Shown here piece after piece: positions 1 through 9,463 of a stretch of DNA of 64,000 nucleotides. The stretch is from positions 360,593 to 424,592 of the forward strand of contig JADMKP010000010.1 in NCBI GenBank assembly GCA_015478775.1, written 5' to 3'. The translations under genes and the position numbers were made by a program. The notes under the pieces were generated by a model that was given only the letters and a program-made list of their open reading frames with translations, did no database searches and had not been told where the DNA came from. Each line of letters begins with the position of its first letter. Within the stretch, counting starts at the first letter, position 1. The DNA is from Fermentimonas sp. (GTDB lineage Bacteria > Bacteroidota > Bacteroidia > Bacteroidales > Dysgonomonadaceae).

Positions 1-123
1 AACTTTAAGCTTTTTAATATTCAATTTTCTGCAGAGTTTTGCTCTAAAAACATTTACTACTCGAAACGATGTCCAATGTAGCGGTTTATTAATATGCAAA
101 ATCTCACCCTCTATAAAATTCAT
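1..123 (-). CDS. truB: tRNA pseudouridine(55) synthase TruB, N-terminal part
   Basis: The first 41 codons of a minus-strand gene run off the left edge. The start is MNFIEGEILHINKP followed by WTSF, which matches the conserved beginning of TruB (an NKP then WTSF motif). TruB makes pseudouridine 55 in the T-loop of tRNAs. The gene is the last visible member of the ftsX-DUF3098-uppP-truB series, 40 bases downstream of uppP on the same strand. The catalytic Asp lies outside the window, so the call rests on the N-terminal motif and on the gene order. Confidence 0.85.
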   Translation of the reverse strand, partial: MNFIEGEILHINKPLHWTSFRVVNVFRAKLCRKLNIKKLKV

Positions 124-163
124 TTATTATTTTAGTTATCAATTATTATAACAGAAAGCTATT

Positions 164-964
164 TCAGGCTAAAACAGAAAATAATATTGTAGCCAAACCT
201 ATAATTGCACAGTATATCGCAAAATAAATCAGATTTCCTTTTCTAACTATATTAATCATCCATTTACAAGCAACACACCCTGCAATGAAAGCAGCAATAA
301 AACCAGCTATCAGTGCAACAGGTGAAATTGCCCCTGTTACCTCTACTCCTTGAGTAAATTTTATCAAATCAAGTAATGCTTCTCCTAAAATTGGAGGTAT
401 TACCATTAGGAAAGAGAATTGTGCAAGTGCTGATTTATTATTTCCCAATAATAAACCTGTTGCAATTGTAGTTCCCGATCGTGATAGTCCCGGTATTACT
501 GCAACTGCCTGAGAGAGTCCAATAATAAATGCATCGCGTTTACTTATTTTGTTCTTTTGGCGTGGTTTAATATATTTTGTTAAAGTAAGCAGAAATGCAG
601 TTACTAGTAACATAACGCCTACAACCATAATGCCAGAGCTAAAAATAGACTCAACTTGATCTTTAAAAAACAACCCAACTATAGCAATAGGAATCATTGA
701 TATAAGTATATTGAAAGTATACTTAGTTTCATCGTTTAATTCAAATTTAAACAGTCCTTTTAATATCCACGAAACCTCTTTCCACAAAACCACCAAAGTG
801 CTAAATACCGTAGCTAAATGCACCATTACTGTGAAGATTAAATTATCTTCGGCCTCAATTCCAAATAGGGCAGAGCCTATTGCTAAATGGCCACTGCTAC
901 TCACTGGAAGGTACTCTGTTAAACCTTGTATTATTCCCAATACAATAGCTTCTAGAATAGTCAT
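164..964 (-). CDS. uppP: undecaprenyl-diphosphatase UppP (BacA family)
   Basis: The 266-residue membrane protein dephosphorylates undecaprenyl pyrophosphate so that the lipid carrier can be reused for peptidoglycan and surface polysaccharides. Both family signatures are present: [10 protein letters not shown] at residues 17-26, with Glu17, and PGLSRSGTT at 158-166, with Arg162. About seven to eight hydrophobic segments are visible. The length equals the family norm of about 265-275. It follows a DUF3098 gene and ftsX on the same strand, with truB downstream. The carrier lipid it recycles is also needed by the polysaccharide locus at the right end of the window. Confidence 0.95.
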   Translation of the reverse strand: MTILEAIVLGIIQGLTEYLPVSSSGHLAIGSALFGIEAEDNLIFTVMVHLATVFSTLVVLWKEVSWILKGLFKFELNDETKYTFNILISMIPIAIVGLFFKDQVESIFSSGIMVVGVMLLVTAFLLTLTKYIKPRQKNKISKRDAFIIGLSQAVAVIPGLSRSGTTIATGLLLGNNKSALAQFSFLMVIPPILGEALLDLIKFTQGVEVTGAISPVALIAGFIAAFIAGCVACKWMINIVRKGNLIYFAIYCAIIGLATILFSVLA

Positions 965-991
965 TAAATTAAAGTTTAAAGTGTTTTCTTT

Positions 992-1240
992 TTATAGATC
1001 AGATTTCTCCTTATTCTCCTTCACAGGATATAAAACCCCTACAATCATCAAAACAAACCCAATAAGGCAAACAACCGGTGCTATTTTTATACGTCTTGCA
1101 CTAAAAATATCAGGTTCAAATCCATTTTCAAAAGTTGTTGCAGGCCCGGTCATTAAAACAAATCCTATAACTATAATTACAACTGCCACTGCACAGATGA
1201 GCAGGTTTTTTTTACTTAAAGCAATATTTTTTTGGGACAT
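992..1240 (-). CDS. DUF3098 family small membrane protein
   Basis: The 82-residue protein has two hydrophobic segments (about residues 12-31 and 52-69) joined by a loop containing FEPDIFSARRIKIAP. This pattern and the position between ftsX and uppP fit the DUF3098 family found in Bacteroidetes. Function is unknown. The neighbours suggest a link to cell envelope or division work, but that is inference. It lies 17 bases downstream of ftsX and 27 bases upstream of uppP, so the three are probably cotranscribed. Confidence 0.8.
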   Translation of the reverse strand: MSQKNIALSKKNLLICAVAVVIIVIGFVLMTGPATTFENGFEPDIFSARRIKIAPVVCLIGFVLMIVGVLYPVKENKEKSDL

Positions 1241-1257
1241 ATTTTGATTTTAATATT

Positions 1258-2136
1258 TTATACATAGTAGAGTTGATCAGACTTCATTTTAATATATCTA
1301 TTTACAGCAAAAGCAGTTGCAATGGTTGTAATAATAACTCCCAATAATACTACAGAGGCAAATATTATAATGATATCTGAATTAGAAATAATCGGTTGTA
1401 ATTCGGCGTATTCGCTGCTGAAATAAGTAAGCATTAAAAATATTATAATATCAGCAATAATTCCCGCAACAATACCTGTGAATATATTATTTACAACAAA
1501 TGGTTTTCTAATAAAAGCTGATGTCGCTCCAACCAGTTTCATCGTGTTAATTAAAAATCTTTTTGAGTACACACTCAATCTTATCGTATTACGTATAAGA
1601 GTAAACGAAATAAATAGCAACATAACGGCCAATACTAGTAGTACAGTCATTACTTTCGATAAATTATCATTTATCAAATCTATCGCTTCTTGCTGAAAAA
1701 GCAAGTCCGTTACATTATTATCACTTCTTATTATTCCATTTATTAGTGATATGCTATCATTATTGGCATATTCGGAATGCAAGAAGATTTCTATACAATC
1801 TTGAGTAGGATTATAACCTAGCAGCTCTTCAGGATCCTCTCCTAAATCTTTTATAAGCTGTTCTTTGGCTTCTTCCTTGCTAATAAATCTAGAAGATTTT
1901 ACAAATGGTTGAGCATCCAAGCTATTTCGCACGGCACTAATTTCTGTATCACTAATGCTTGAAGAAAGCATAACATTAAAGCTCATGTTTTCTTTAACAT
2001 ATTGAGAAAGCCCCTTACCCATAAAAACTATAAGTAAAGTAATACCCAACAATACCAATACCAACGAGATACTGATTGTTGAGGTAATCTTGGCATTTAA
2101 AAACCGTGCTGTGGATACTTTTTTCTTTCCAGACAT
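1258..2136 (-). CDS. ftsX: cell division protein FtsX
   Basis: FtsX is the permease-like half of FtsEX, which couples ATP hydrolysis to activation of peptidoglycan hydrolases at the division site. The protein shows one N-terminal membrane segment (near residue 20 from the ATG), an extracytoplasmic domain with the typical SKEEAKEQL stretch, and three C-terminal membrane segments. I chose the ATG at 2136, giving 292 residues. An in-frame TTG at 2166 would add ten residues without a better upstream signal. ftsE is not adjacent, which is usual in Bacteroidetes. Confidence 0.92.
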   Translation of the reverse strand: MSGKKKVSTARFLNAKITSTISISLVLVLLGITLLIVFMGKGLSQYVKENMSFNVMLSSSISDTEISAVRNSLDAQPFVKSSRFISKEEAKEQLIKDLGEDPEELLGYNPTQDCIEIFLHSEYANNDSISLINGIIRSDNNVTDLLFQQEAIDLINDNLSKVMTVLLVLAVMLLFISFTLIRNTIRLSVYSKRFLINTMKLVGATSAFIRKPFVVNNIFTGIVAGIIADIIIFLMLTYFSSEYAELQPIISNSDIIIIFASVVLLGVIITTIATAFAVNRYIKMKSDQLYYV

Positions 2137-2243
2137 AGAATTGTGGGGATAAGATACCTTTTCCAATTAAAGTGCAAAGTAATAAAAATTATCCCATTTA
2201 AAGAGTCTAAATTGAAAATAATATGAAAACTAATCTTACTAAT

Positions 2244-3311
2244 TTATTCTACTTTTCCATTTATTTGTTCACTCTTGCTAATTTCTGCTATTTGATCTGC
2301 ATTTATTTCAACTATTGGCTTAACAATAACTCTTTTTTGAATCATCTTGCTTCTTACTACAGATATCAATATTGATACCACCAACAGACCCAATATTATA
2401 AATAGAGATAGTGTAGTGGGAATATATAAATCACCTCCATGGCTATTTGTATAATGGTTTATCATCATTTTACTACCTATAAAAACAAGAATAACACTTA
2501 ATCCATATTTCAGGTAATAGAAATAATCCATTACACCTCTAAGAGCAAAATACAACGATCGAAGTCCCAGAATAGCAAATATATTAGATGTATATACAAT
2601 AAACATATTGGTAGATACTGCTAGAACGGCCGGGATAGAATCAACAGCAAACACCAAATCAGTCATTTCTATCACTATCAATGCAAGAAACAAGGGTGTT
2701 GCCAATCTTCTGCCATCAATCTTTACGAAAAACTTTTCCTCAGATAAATCATCTGTCATTGGTAAAACCTTGCGGATAAATTTTACGAATTTATTATCAT
2801 TCATATCCTTCTCAGCATGTTCTGTTTCATTTTTATTCTCGCGTAAATGGTCAACCACCATTTTAATTCCCGTCAACAACAAGAATCCGCCAAAAACATA
2901 CATTATCCAGGCAAATCGTTCAATAAGCGCTATACCCGCGAAAATAAAAATTGCCCTAAAAACAAGTGCACCCAATATTCCCCAAAACAACACATTATGC
3001 TGATAAGATGGTTTAATATTAAATGAAGTGAAGATAAGTATAAATACAAATAGATTATCAACACTCAACGATTTTTCAATCAAATATGCGGTAAGAAACT
3101 CAAGAGCCAAATCCTTACTTAGAAAGAAATAAACACCAATATTAAAAATAAGGGCAAGAGAAATCCAGAATAGACTTAACCAAAGAGCTTTTTTAACTCT
3201 TACTACCTCTCCTTTTTTGTGAAACACAAACATATCCAGAGCTAGTAAAAAAATAATGAGAATAATAAAACCAACCCAAAACATAGAACCTATTTCCATC
3301 AACAATAACAT
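2244..3311 (-). CDS. TerC family integral membrane protein
   Basis: The 355-residue protein has about nine membrane segments and the TerC hallmarks: an early LDMFVFHKKG segment, EKSLSVDNLFVF at about residues 78-89, and ALIVIEMTDLVFAVDSIPAVLA at about 210-231. TerC proteins are linked to tellurite resistance, and several members are established as manganese exporters, so metal efflux is the likely role here. Acidic residues in the DN and TDLVFAVD motifs are the presumed metal ligands. The first residues are MLLLMEIGS, so the start could also be at 3299. It appears monocistronic. Confidence 0.88.
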   Translation of the reverse strand: MLLLMEIGSMFWVGFIILIIFLLALDMFVFHKKGEVVRVKKALWLSLFWISLALIFNIGVYFFLSKDLALEFLTAYLIEKSLSVDNLFVFILIFTSFNIKPSYQHNVLFWGILGALVFRAIFIFAGIALIERFAWIMYVFGGFLLLTGIKMVVDHLRENKNETEHAEKDMNDNKFVKFIRKVLPMTDDLSEEKFFVKIDGRRLATPLFLALIVIEMTDLVFAVDSIPAVLAVSTNMFIVYTSNIFAILGLRSLYFALRGVMDYFYYLKYGLSVILVFIGSKMMINHYTNSHGGDLYIPTTLSLFIILGLLVVSILISVVRSKMIQKRVIVKPIVEINADQIAEISKSEQINGKVE

Positions 3312-3464
3312 TTATAAAATTAAAAACTAAGACAATAAACACGCTAATAAAGAAAATGTTCAGAAGAATATCTTACATCTTCCCCACCCCATTTTTGGGT
3401 TTAAATAACACCACTTAAGTACTTTAACTCTACTTAAATTCATTAACTCCACTTGCAAAATGAG

Positions 3465-4907
3465 TTAATCTCCTAATTTATTCTTGGGCTTTAGACCCAT
3501 TTCTTTGGCTTTCTCCATCATAAAACTATATGCAGCATTATGTTCGTTAGGAATTACACCATCTAGAATCGCATCCTTAATTGCAATTTTCAACAAGCCA
3601 ACTTCACGTCCTTGTTGTATATCAAAAATCCCCATTATATCATTTCCATCAATAGGGGGCTGAAAATTTCTTACACGGTCTTTTTCTTCAATTTCTTTCA
3701 ACTTTTTTCTAACAATCTTGAAATTGTTGATAAACCTTTTAACCTTCACCGGATTCTTTGATGTAATATCAGCCTCACAAAGCGTCATTAAATCGTCTAT
3801 ATCATCACCAGCATCAAAGAGCAACCTGCGAACAGCAGAATCAGTAACCTCTTCCTCAACAAGTTGCATTGGGCGCATATGAAGTGATACCATCTTTTGA
3901 GAATACTTCATTTTCTCATTCAAAGGAAGTTTCATACGCCTAAAAATCTTTGGTACCATCTTTTCGCCAATATAATTATGGTTATGAAAAGTCCAACCTA
4001 ACTTTGGATCCCATCTTTTAGTTAAAGGTTTAGCAATATCATGGAGTAACGCCGACCAGCGCAACCACAAATCTTCTGTATTCCTTGAAATATTATCTAA
4101 AACAACCAGTGTGTGATAAAAATTATCCTTGTGACCAACACCGTCTTTAGTTTCGGCGCCTTTAAGAGCAGTTAGCTCAGGAAATATTATCTCAAGTAAA
4201 CCCGTTTTATCCAACATTATAAAACCAATAGAAGGTTTGGGTGATAATATAATTTTATTCAACTCGTCTGTCACACGCTCCATTGAAACAATCTTAATGC
4301 GCTCTTTATTTCTTTCAATTGCATCAAATGTTTCAAAATTAATATCAAAACCCAATTGAGCAGCAAACCTGATTGCTCGCATCATTCTAAGAGGGTCATC
4401 ACTAAATGTAATATCCGGATCGAGAGGTGTACGAATTATCAAGTTTTCAAGATCCTGTATTCCATTAAAAGGGTCTATAAGTTCACCAAAGCGAGCGCTA
4501 TTCAAGCAAAATGCCATTGCATTTATAGTAAAATCGCGTCTTTTCTGGTCATCCTCCAAGGTCCCTTCCTCAATTGCCGGTTTACGAGAGTCAAAACTAT
4601 ATGATTCTTTTCGTGCACCAACAAACTCTACTTCAAACCCTTTATATATTATTTGTGCAGTACCAAAATTCTTAAATATTGTAATGTCTTTTTTACTTCC
4701 CAATTTCTTTGCAACTAATTTAGCTAGGTCAATGCCGCTGCCAACTGCAACAACATCAATATCATTAGAAGGACGATAGAGGAAAAAATCGCGGACAAAT
4801 CCACCTATAAGATAACACTCCAGATTCAATTCATCGGCAGCCTGAGAAATTACTCTAAATATATCTTTGTTTAAGTGCGAAAGTATCTCTTTCTGAGATA
4901 AATACAT
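3465..4907 (-). CDS. cca: CCA tRNA nucleotidyltransferase with HD domain
   Basis: The 480-residue enzyme belongs to the tRNA nucleotidyltransferase/poly(A) polymerase family and adds or repairs the CCA end of tRNAs. The N-terminal catalytic part has the GGFVRD motif (about residue 36) followed by NDIDVVAVG with the paired Asp residues, and [10 protein letters not shown] at about 124-133. A tRNA-binding helical part follows, then an HD domain with [11 protein letters not shown] at about residue 284. Neither tRNA in this window encodes its CCA end, so such an enzyme is required. A poly(A) polymerase role is less likely in this phylum. Confidence 0.92.
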   Translation of the reverse strand: MYLSQKEILSHLNKDIFRVISQAADELNLECYLIGGFVRDFFLYRPSNDIDVVAVGSGIDLAKLVAKKLGSKKDITIFKNFGTAQIIYKGFEVEFVGARKESYSFDSRKPAIEEGTLEDDQKRRDFTINAMAFCLNSARFGELIDPFNGIQDLENLIIRTPLDPDITFSDDPLRMMRAIRFAAQLGFDINFETFDAIERNKERIKIVSMERVTDELNKIILSPKPSIGFIMLDKTGLLEIIFPELTALKGAETKDGVGHKDNFYHTLVVLDNISRNTEDLWLRWSALLHDIAKPLTKRWDPKLGWTFHNHNYIGEKMVPKIFRRMKLPLNEKMKYSQKMVSLHMRPMQLVEEEVTDSAVRRLLFDAGDDIDDLMTLCEADITSKNPVKVKRFINNFKIVRKKLKEIEEKDRVRNFQPPIDGNDIMGIFDIQQGREVGLLKIAIKDAILDGVIPNEHNAAYSFMMEKAKEMGLKPKNKLGD

Positions 4908-5047
4908 AATAAGCTATAATTTTAAAAAGCCTACTTAAGGCATTTTTACTGTTACGAATTGCAAAATTACAATAATTGAACATTAAAACGACTTTTTATG
5001 ATAGATAAATTTTGTAAGTTTGCATACCACTATATACAATTTAAACA

Positions 5048-5869
5048 ATGCGTTTATCTGTTCAAACCACAATTTTAATGCTATTAATGCTCATATTTTT
5101 CTCTTGTACGGGCAGAGAAAGAGGCGCCACTAAGTATTTAACCGAAGCTGAAGAAGCTTATAAAACAGGCAACTATTCTATAGCTAAGCTGAAGATAGAC
5201 AGTATAAAATCTCAATTTCCTAAAGCTTTTAATGAAATTAACTTTGGTTTTCATTTAATGCAAGAAGTGCGAATGGCAGAAAACAAAAGGAATATTGCTT
5301 TTTGCGATTCTATGCTTCGCGAAAATTATAATAACTTAAATGAAATTCTTGTCAAGTTCGATTATGTTCGAGACGATCGTTATCAAGAGTTTGGAGAATA
5401 TCACCCCAAAGCATATCCGCATAAATCTTCGCTTAATCAAAATGGACTACGATCAGCTGTTAGTGAAAAAGGAGACCTTTTCATCGAAAGTGTATTATCA
5501 GGATCGGGTATCAGGCACAACCAAATTAAAGTAAGCTCCAACGACGGCAGTTTTGCAGAAACTCTTGTAGTAACTGCCGACGGCTTAAATTATCGTTTCA
5601 ATACATTAGAAAGATCTTATGAAATCGTGAGATTTGGAGGTAATGACGAAAACAGTGTAGCTCAATACATTTACACCTATCGCGACAAACCCATAACACT
5701 CCATTTTATTGGTAATAGAACATTAATAACAAATCTTAGCCAAGCAGCTAAAAATGCTGTTAGTAACTCATTTGAACTCTCCAATTTACTTAAAAGTATA
5801 GAACAACTTAAGGTTGAGAAAGAAAAAAGTGAAGTTCTAATACGATATCTAGAAAGTAGGAAAGATTAA
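5048..5869 (+). CDS. lipoprotein of unknown function
   Basis: This 273-residue protein begins with a signal peptide ending in FFSC (Cys20), a lipoprotein processing site. Residues 30-60 look like a single TPR-like helical pair (TEAEEAYKTGNYSIAKLKID), the middle is beta-rich, and the last 40 residues form a charged coiled coil (LLKSIEQLKVEKEKSEVLI). I do not recognise a named family. A TAAGTTTG box at 5015-5022 could be its -7 promoter element, but no matching -33 element is seen. It lies just upstream of the B12 riboswitch, though nothing shows a link to B12. Confidence 0.8.
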   Translation: MRLSVQTTILMLLMLIFFSCTGRERGATKYLTEAEEAYKTGNYSIAKLKIDSIKSQFPKAFNEINFGFHLMQEVRMAENKRNIAFCDSMLRENYNNLNEILVKFDYVRDDRYQEFGEYHPKAYPHKSSLNQNGLRSAVSEKGDLFIESVLSGSGIRHNQIKVSSNDGSFAETLVVTADGLNYRFNTLERSYEIVRFGGNDENSVAQYIYTYRDKPITLHFIGNRTLITNLSQAAKNAVSNSFELSNLLKSIEQLKVEKEKSEVLIRYLESRKD

Positions 5870-5879
5870 AAATAATATA

Positions 5880-5887
5880 TATCTTTG
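5880..5887 (+). promoter_or_regulatory. putative -7 promoter box of the riboswitch transcript
   Basis: TATCTTTG matches the Bacteroidetes -7 consensus TAnnTTTG and sits just before the aptamer, which would place transcription start near 5892. No good TTTG is seen about 20 bases upstream, so the match is partial. Confidence 0.5.
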
Positions 5888-5894
5888 TCTCAGA

Positions 5895-6127
5895 AAAGTT
5901 GGTGTTATCTGTTCCAATATTGGCTTCGAGACAGATAATGAAAAGGGAATCAGGTGTAAATCCTGAACAGACCCGCTGCTGTAAGCTCCGCTTAAGCACT
6001 GAACAAATACCTTTTGCCACTGAATTATCACTCTGCTCATCTAATAAAGAGTTGTCTAAACAGACTTTAAGAGTTAATTTGGGAAGGCGTTCAGTTTTAG
6101 GAGTAAGTCAGAAGACCTGCCAGCAAT
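5895..6127 (+). ncRNA. cobalamin (B12) riboswitch aptamer
   Basis: All main conserved blocks of the cobalamin riboswitch are present in order: AAAAGGGAA (from 5941), the GGTG-TAAATCC element, ACCCGCTGCTGTAAGC near 5970-5987, GGGAAGG near 6081-6087, and the B12 box AGTCAGAAGACCTGCCA at 6106-6122. The middle loop is long (about 80 bases). The RNA lies upstream of a BtuB-type receptor gene. B12 binding is expected to reduce expression of the uptake genes. No intrinsic terminator is seen after it, so control is probably at translation initiation. Confidence 0.93.
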
Positions 6128-6233
6128 TCATATCAGTTACATGGCTTTCGGGGAATAAAGCATGAAAACGACACGCTTATATCAACTCTGATACAGAACC
6201 TATTTAAACGTGCAATCGTTGTTTCAGTTATTC

Positions 6234-6254
6234 CACCGAGTAAATAATTCGGTG
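6234..6254 (+). promoter_or_regulatory. hairpin adjoining the btuB start codon, possible riboswitch expression platform
   Basis: CACCGA (6234-6239) can pair perfectly with TCGGTG (6249-6254), leaving a nine-base loop. The stem ends one base before the ATG at 6256-6258, so the folded form would hinder ribosome access. It lies about 110 bases after the B12 box. The geometry fits a translational switch, but the alternative fold was not computed. Confidence 0.55.
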
Positions 6255-6255
6255 T

Positions 6256-8286
6256 ATGTCTTATAAATTAAAAGTATGTTTTTGTTTCATTATTGCAATC
6301 AATATCGTTGGTTGCAAATCACTCTATGCACAATACAAAACCGATAGCATACAACATCTGCCTGAAGTAATAATTATCGAAAAAAAGGGAGACAGAGAAC
6401 TGCGTTCTAGCACTCCAATGCAAATCCTTACCAGAGAATCGCTGCAAAACCTAAATGCATTACAATTATCCGATGCATTAAAGCACCTGTCAGGCGTAAC
6501 AATCAAAGACTACGGAGGAATTGGAGGCTTAAAAACCATCTCGGTAAGAGGTCTGGGAGCCGCTCATACCGGAATTCATTATAATGGAATAACAATCTCA
6601 GATGTACAAACAGGTCAAATTGATATCGGTCGCTTTTCACTTGATAATATCGACAATATCACCCTACACAGCGGGCAAAGCGACCAGATATTTATGCCTG
6701 CAAAAGCATTTTCAAATGCATCTTATTTAAATATAAGTACAATAAAACCTCAATTTAACTCAAACGATAAATCAATTAACGGAAAGCTATCAATTAAAAC
6801 CGGTTCATTAGGATTATTTAATCCTTCCATTGCAACAAATTTTAAAATATATGATAAACTTATAGCAACTGCCAATGCAGAATGGCTCTCCGCAAATGGC
6901 AAATACCCTTATACACTATACTATGGACAGGCTGGCACCGACAGTTCATCTGTAGAAAAAAGAGAAAACAGCGATGTGCAAAACTTAAGATTAGAAACTG
7001 CTATATTTGCACAAATTTCTAAACTCACAAAAGGTGATTTTAGAGTATATTATTACCAATCAGAAAGAGGCTTACCGGGTGCAACAATTTTTTACAATAC
7101 TAAAAGCTTTTCTCAACAACGCTTATGGGACAAAACCTTTTTCGCACAAGCCCATATTGATCATGAATTTTCTACTAAATGGACCATACAAGGTGATGCT
7201 AAATACAACGGAGGTTACTTAAGATACCTAGATCCTTCATACTTGGGAGAAACCGGTAAAATTGAAGACATATTCAGTCAAAACGAATTATACGCATCGA
7301 TTTCAACACTATATAAACCCCTTCAAAATCTATCATTCTCTTTGGCAAGCGATATCACTTCAGCCACTATGTTCTCTGAAAGAGAATCATTTGCCACTCC
7401 CACCCGCTTAACATCTCATTCAGCTTTTGCAGCAAAATTGATAAGCGAACAATTCCATTCCACTGCAAGTCTTCTATTTACACAAACATTCGAATCCACA
7501 GAAATTGGTAAACCTGCAGAGAATAGAACAAAACTGTCACCACATTTAAGTTTGTCATATAAACCATTCTACGATGTAGATCTAAGATTAAGGTCATTTT
7601 ATAAAAATAGCTTTCGCCTGCCCACATTCAACGATCTTTACTATCCCCTGGTCGGACTAAGAAATTTAAAACCCGAAAACACTAACCAGTTTAATATAGG
7701 AGCAACTTACAGTACACAATCACCAAATAAATCATTGTACACTACCCTCTTGCTAGATGCATATCACAACAGAATAAAAGATAAAATAATTGCCTATCCA
7801 AGTGGCAACCTGCATCAGTGGACTATGATGAATTTAGGCGAAGTGCATATTAATGGACTAGATATATCATCAGAAAGCATATATCAATTGTCACAAAAGT
7901 TGAACCTGCTGTTTGGTATATCTTATACATATCAAAATGCAGTAGACAAAACCAATCCCGATAAAATCAATTATAATCATCAAATCCCGTATACCCCTCG
8001 TCATTCAGGCTCTGTAAGAACAATATTTGAATTGGTCTCAATAAAGTTTTCATACAATTTGCTTTGGTCAGGCCAGCGATTTACCAATGGATATAATATA
8101 GATGAATTCAAATTAAAAGGATATACAGATCATTCGGTATCATTATCAAAAGACCTCAAAATAAGCAAAAATTTATATACCGCTGGCATTGAAGCACTCA
8201 ATATACTAAACAAAAATTATGAGATTATAAAGAACTACCCAATGGCAGGTCGAACAATTAGAATTAACTTAATAATGAATTATTAA
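6256..8286 (+). CDS. btuB: TonB-dependent outer-membrane receptor, BtuB-like (cobalamin uptake)
   Basis: The 676-residue protein has a signal peptide (cleavage near residue 25, after LYAQ), a plug domain at about residues 45-150 (SVRGLGAAHTGIHYNG is the typical plug core), and a 22-strand type beta barrel ending in an aromatic residue (IRINLIMNY). It lacks an N-terminal carboxypeptidase-like domain, unlike the other two receptors in this window. The B12 riboswitch directly upstream makes a cobalamin or corrinoid substrate likely. A beta-propeller lipoprotein gene follows after five bases. The inner-membrane BtuCDF transporter is not encoded here. Confidence 0.9.
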   Translation: MSYKLKVCFCFIIAINIVGCKSLYAQYKTDSIQHLPEVIIIEKKGDRELRSSTPMQILTRESLQNLNALQLSDALKHLSGVTIKDYGGIGGLKTISVRGLGAAHTGIHYNGITISDVQTGQIDIGRFSLDNIDNITLHSGQSDQIFMPAKAFSNASYLNISTIKPQFNSNDKSINGKLSIKTGSLGLFNPSIATNFKIYDKLIATANAEWLSANGKYPYTLYYGQAGTDSSSVEKRENSDVQNLRLETAIFAQISKLTKGDFRVYYYQSERGLPGATIFYNTKSFSQQRLWDKTFFAQAHIDHEFSTKWTIQGDAKYNGGYLRYLDPSYLGETGKIEDIFSQNELYASISTLYKPLQNLSFSLASDITSATMFSERESFATPTRLTSHSAFAAKLISEQFHSTASLLFTQTFESTEIGKPAENRTKLSPHLSLSYKPFYDVDLRLRSFYKNSFRLPTFNDLYYPLVGLRNLKPENTNQFNIGATYSTQSPNKSLYTTLLLDAYHNRIKDKIIAYPSGNLHQWTMMNLGEVHINGLDISSESIYQLSQKLNLLFGISYTYQNAVDKTNPDKINYNHQIPYTPRHSGSVRTIFELVSIKFSYNLLWSGQRFTNGYNIDEFKLKGYTDHSVSLSKDLKISKNLYTAGIEALNILNKNYEIIKNYPMAGRTIRINLIMNY

Positions 8287-8291
8287 CAATA

Positions 8292-9365
8292 TTGAAAATG
8301 AATAAACTATACTTGTATCTAACAGCAATTGTTGCACTTCTATTTATCTCTTGTGACGAGAGCTCACCAATTGATAATATTTTACCGCAAGAGGCCAATA
8401 CAGTACTCATTCTAAACGAAGGGGGCTTTAATCAAAACAATAGTACCTTATCAATGTACGATCTCTTAACTGGTACATCTCAAAGAGATTATTTTAATTC
8501 AGTAAACAAAAGAGGTTTAGGTGATGTGGGCAATGATATGATTCTATATGGTTCAAAGCTATACATTGTAATGAATGTATCAGAAACTATAGAAGTTATA
8601 AACCCTTCAACGGGCATATCAATAAAACAAATTGATATGAAGAACGTGGATGATTCCGGCAAACAACCACGTCAGATAGCTGCTTATAACGGGAAGGTGT
8701 ATGTTACCTCCTACGACGACACTGTTACCCGAATCGATACAGCATCACTAAATATCGAGTCTACTTTACTTGCAGGTTTAGACCCCGACGGCATAGTCGC
8801 TAATAACGGAAAACTATATGTAGCCAACTCAGGTGGACTCAATTATATGGGTGGATATAACAACACATTGTCTGTTATTGATGTTGCATCGTTTAAAGTA
8901 ATTGACGAAATTGAGGTAGGAATAAATCCCACTAATTTGGACATCGATAATAAAGGAAATGTTTATATATCATCATTGGGAAACTATTTCGACACTCCTG
9001 CTTCGTTTCAAAAATTCGATCCAATTTCAAAGGCAGTTACAACTATTGAAGAAATATCTAATCCGGGTAAATTTCTTATTCACGATAATAAAGCTTATAT
9101 AGTGCAAGGTTCATACGGAAATCCATACAAAGTAATAGTATACGATTGCATTACAGAAAAGGTTATATCAAACAATTTCATAACCGATGGTACACAAATA
9201 GACCCAATTCACTCAATATCGGTAGATCAAAAAACAGGCGATATATTTATTATGGAATCTGATTTCAGCACTCCAGGCTCAGTATACTGTTTCGATAAAC
9301 ATGGCAAGCTAAAATACAGTATAAATGGAATAGGATTAAATCCAAACTCGGTTATTGTATTATAA
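8292..9365 (+). CDS. YncE-like beta-propeller surface lipoprotein, BtuG-like
   Basis: The 357-residue protein starts with a lipoprotein signal (LLFISC, Cys21) and consists of repeated blades of the type VYVTSYDDTVTRIDTASL and LYVANSGG...NTLSVIDVASF, a YncE-like beta propeller. It is five bases downstream of the BtuB-like gene and shares its B12 riboswitch. In Bacteroides, BtuG is a surface beta-propeller lipoprotein that binds B12 tightly and caps BtuB. The architecture and context here match that role. B12 binding itself is inferred; sequence identity to BtuG could not be measured. Confidence 0.8.
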   Translation: MKMNKLYLYLTAIVALLFISCDESSPIDNILPQEANTVLILNEGGFNQNNSTLSMYDLLTGTSQRDYFNSVNKRGLGDVGNDMILYGSKLYIVMNVSETIEVINPSTGISIKQIDMKNVDDSGKQPRQIAAYNGKVYVTSYDDTVTRIDTASLNIESTLLAGLDPDGIVANNGKLYVANSGGLNYMGGYNNTLSVIDVASFKVIDEIEVGINPTNLDIDNKGNVYISSLGNYFDTPASFQKFDPISKAVTTIEEISNPGKFLIHDNKAYIVQGSYGNPYKVIVYDCITEKVISNNFITDGTQIDPIHSISVDQKTGDIFIMESDFSTPGSVYCFDKHGKLKYSINGIGLNPNSVIVL

Positions 9366-9397
9366 AAAAAACTCCAAACAATTAAAGTGTTCGGAGT
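9363..9397 (-). terminator. intrinsic terminator for the minus-strand transcript
   Basis: ACTCC and AACA (9371-9380) pair with TGTT and GGAGT (9388-9397), with one mismatch. On the minus strand the hairpin is followed by eight T residues. It lies 67 bases past the stop of the 9464-9826 gene. The A-run before it overlaps the btuG-like stop codon. Confidence 0.75.
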
Positions 9398-9422
9398 CTC
9401 TACTTATTATTTATTATTTATC

Positions 9423-9459
9423 AAAAGGCATTCCAAGTGATTGGCGTGCCTTTTACTTT
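9423..9459 (+). terminator. intrinsic terminator after the btuB/btuG operon
   Basis: AAAAGGCA (9423-9430) pairs with TGCCTTTT (9447-9454), and CCAA pairs with TTGG inside it. T-rich sequence (ACTTTTATC) follows on the plus strand. Its position between convergent genes suggests that it serves the B12 operon. Confidence 0.7.
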
Positions 9460-9463
9460 TATC

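Noticed and set aside
711-1247. Plus-strand ORF of 178 codons opposite uppP and DUF3098
   Set aside because: It is antisense to two well-supported genes and its composition is not protein-like.
3443-3468. Terminator for the CCA-adding enzyme gene (TTAACTC/GAGTTAA stem)
   Set aside because: The stem overlaps the stop codon and no T run follows on the minus strand.
5899-6165. Plus-strand ORF of 88 codons between the lipoprotein gene and btuB
   Set aside because: It coincides with the B12 aptamer; its conserved blocks are RNA elements, not codons.
6162-6191. Nine-codon ORF (MKTTRLYQL) between aptamer and btuB
   Set aside because: It is too short and has no start signal or conservation evidence; a leader peptide role cannot be supported.
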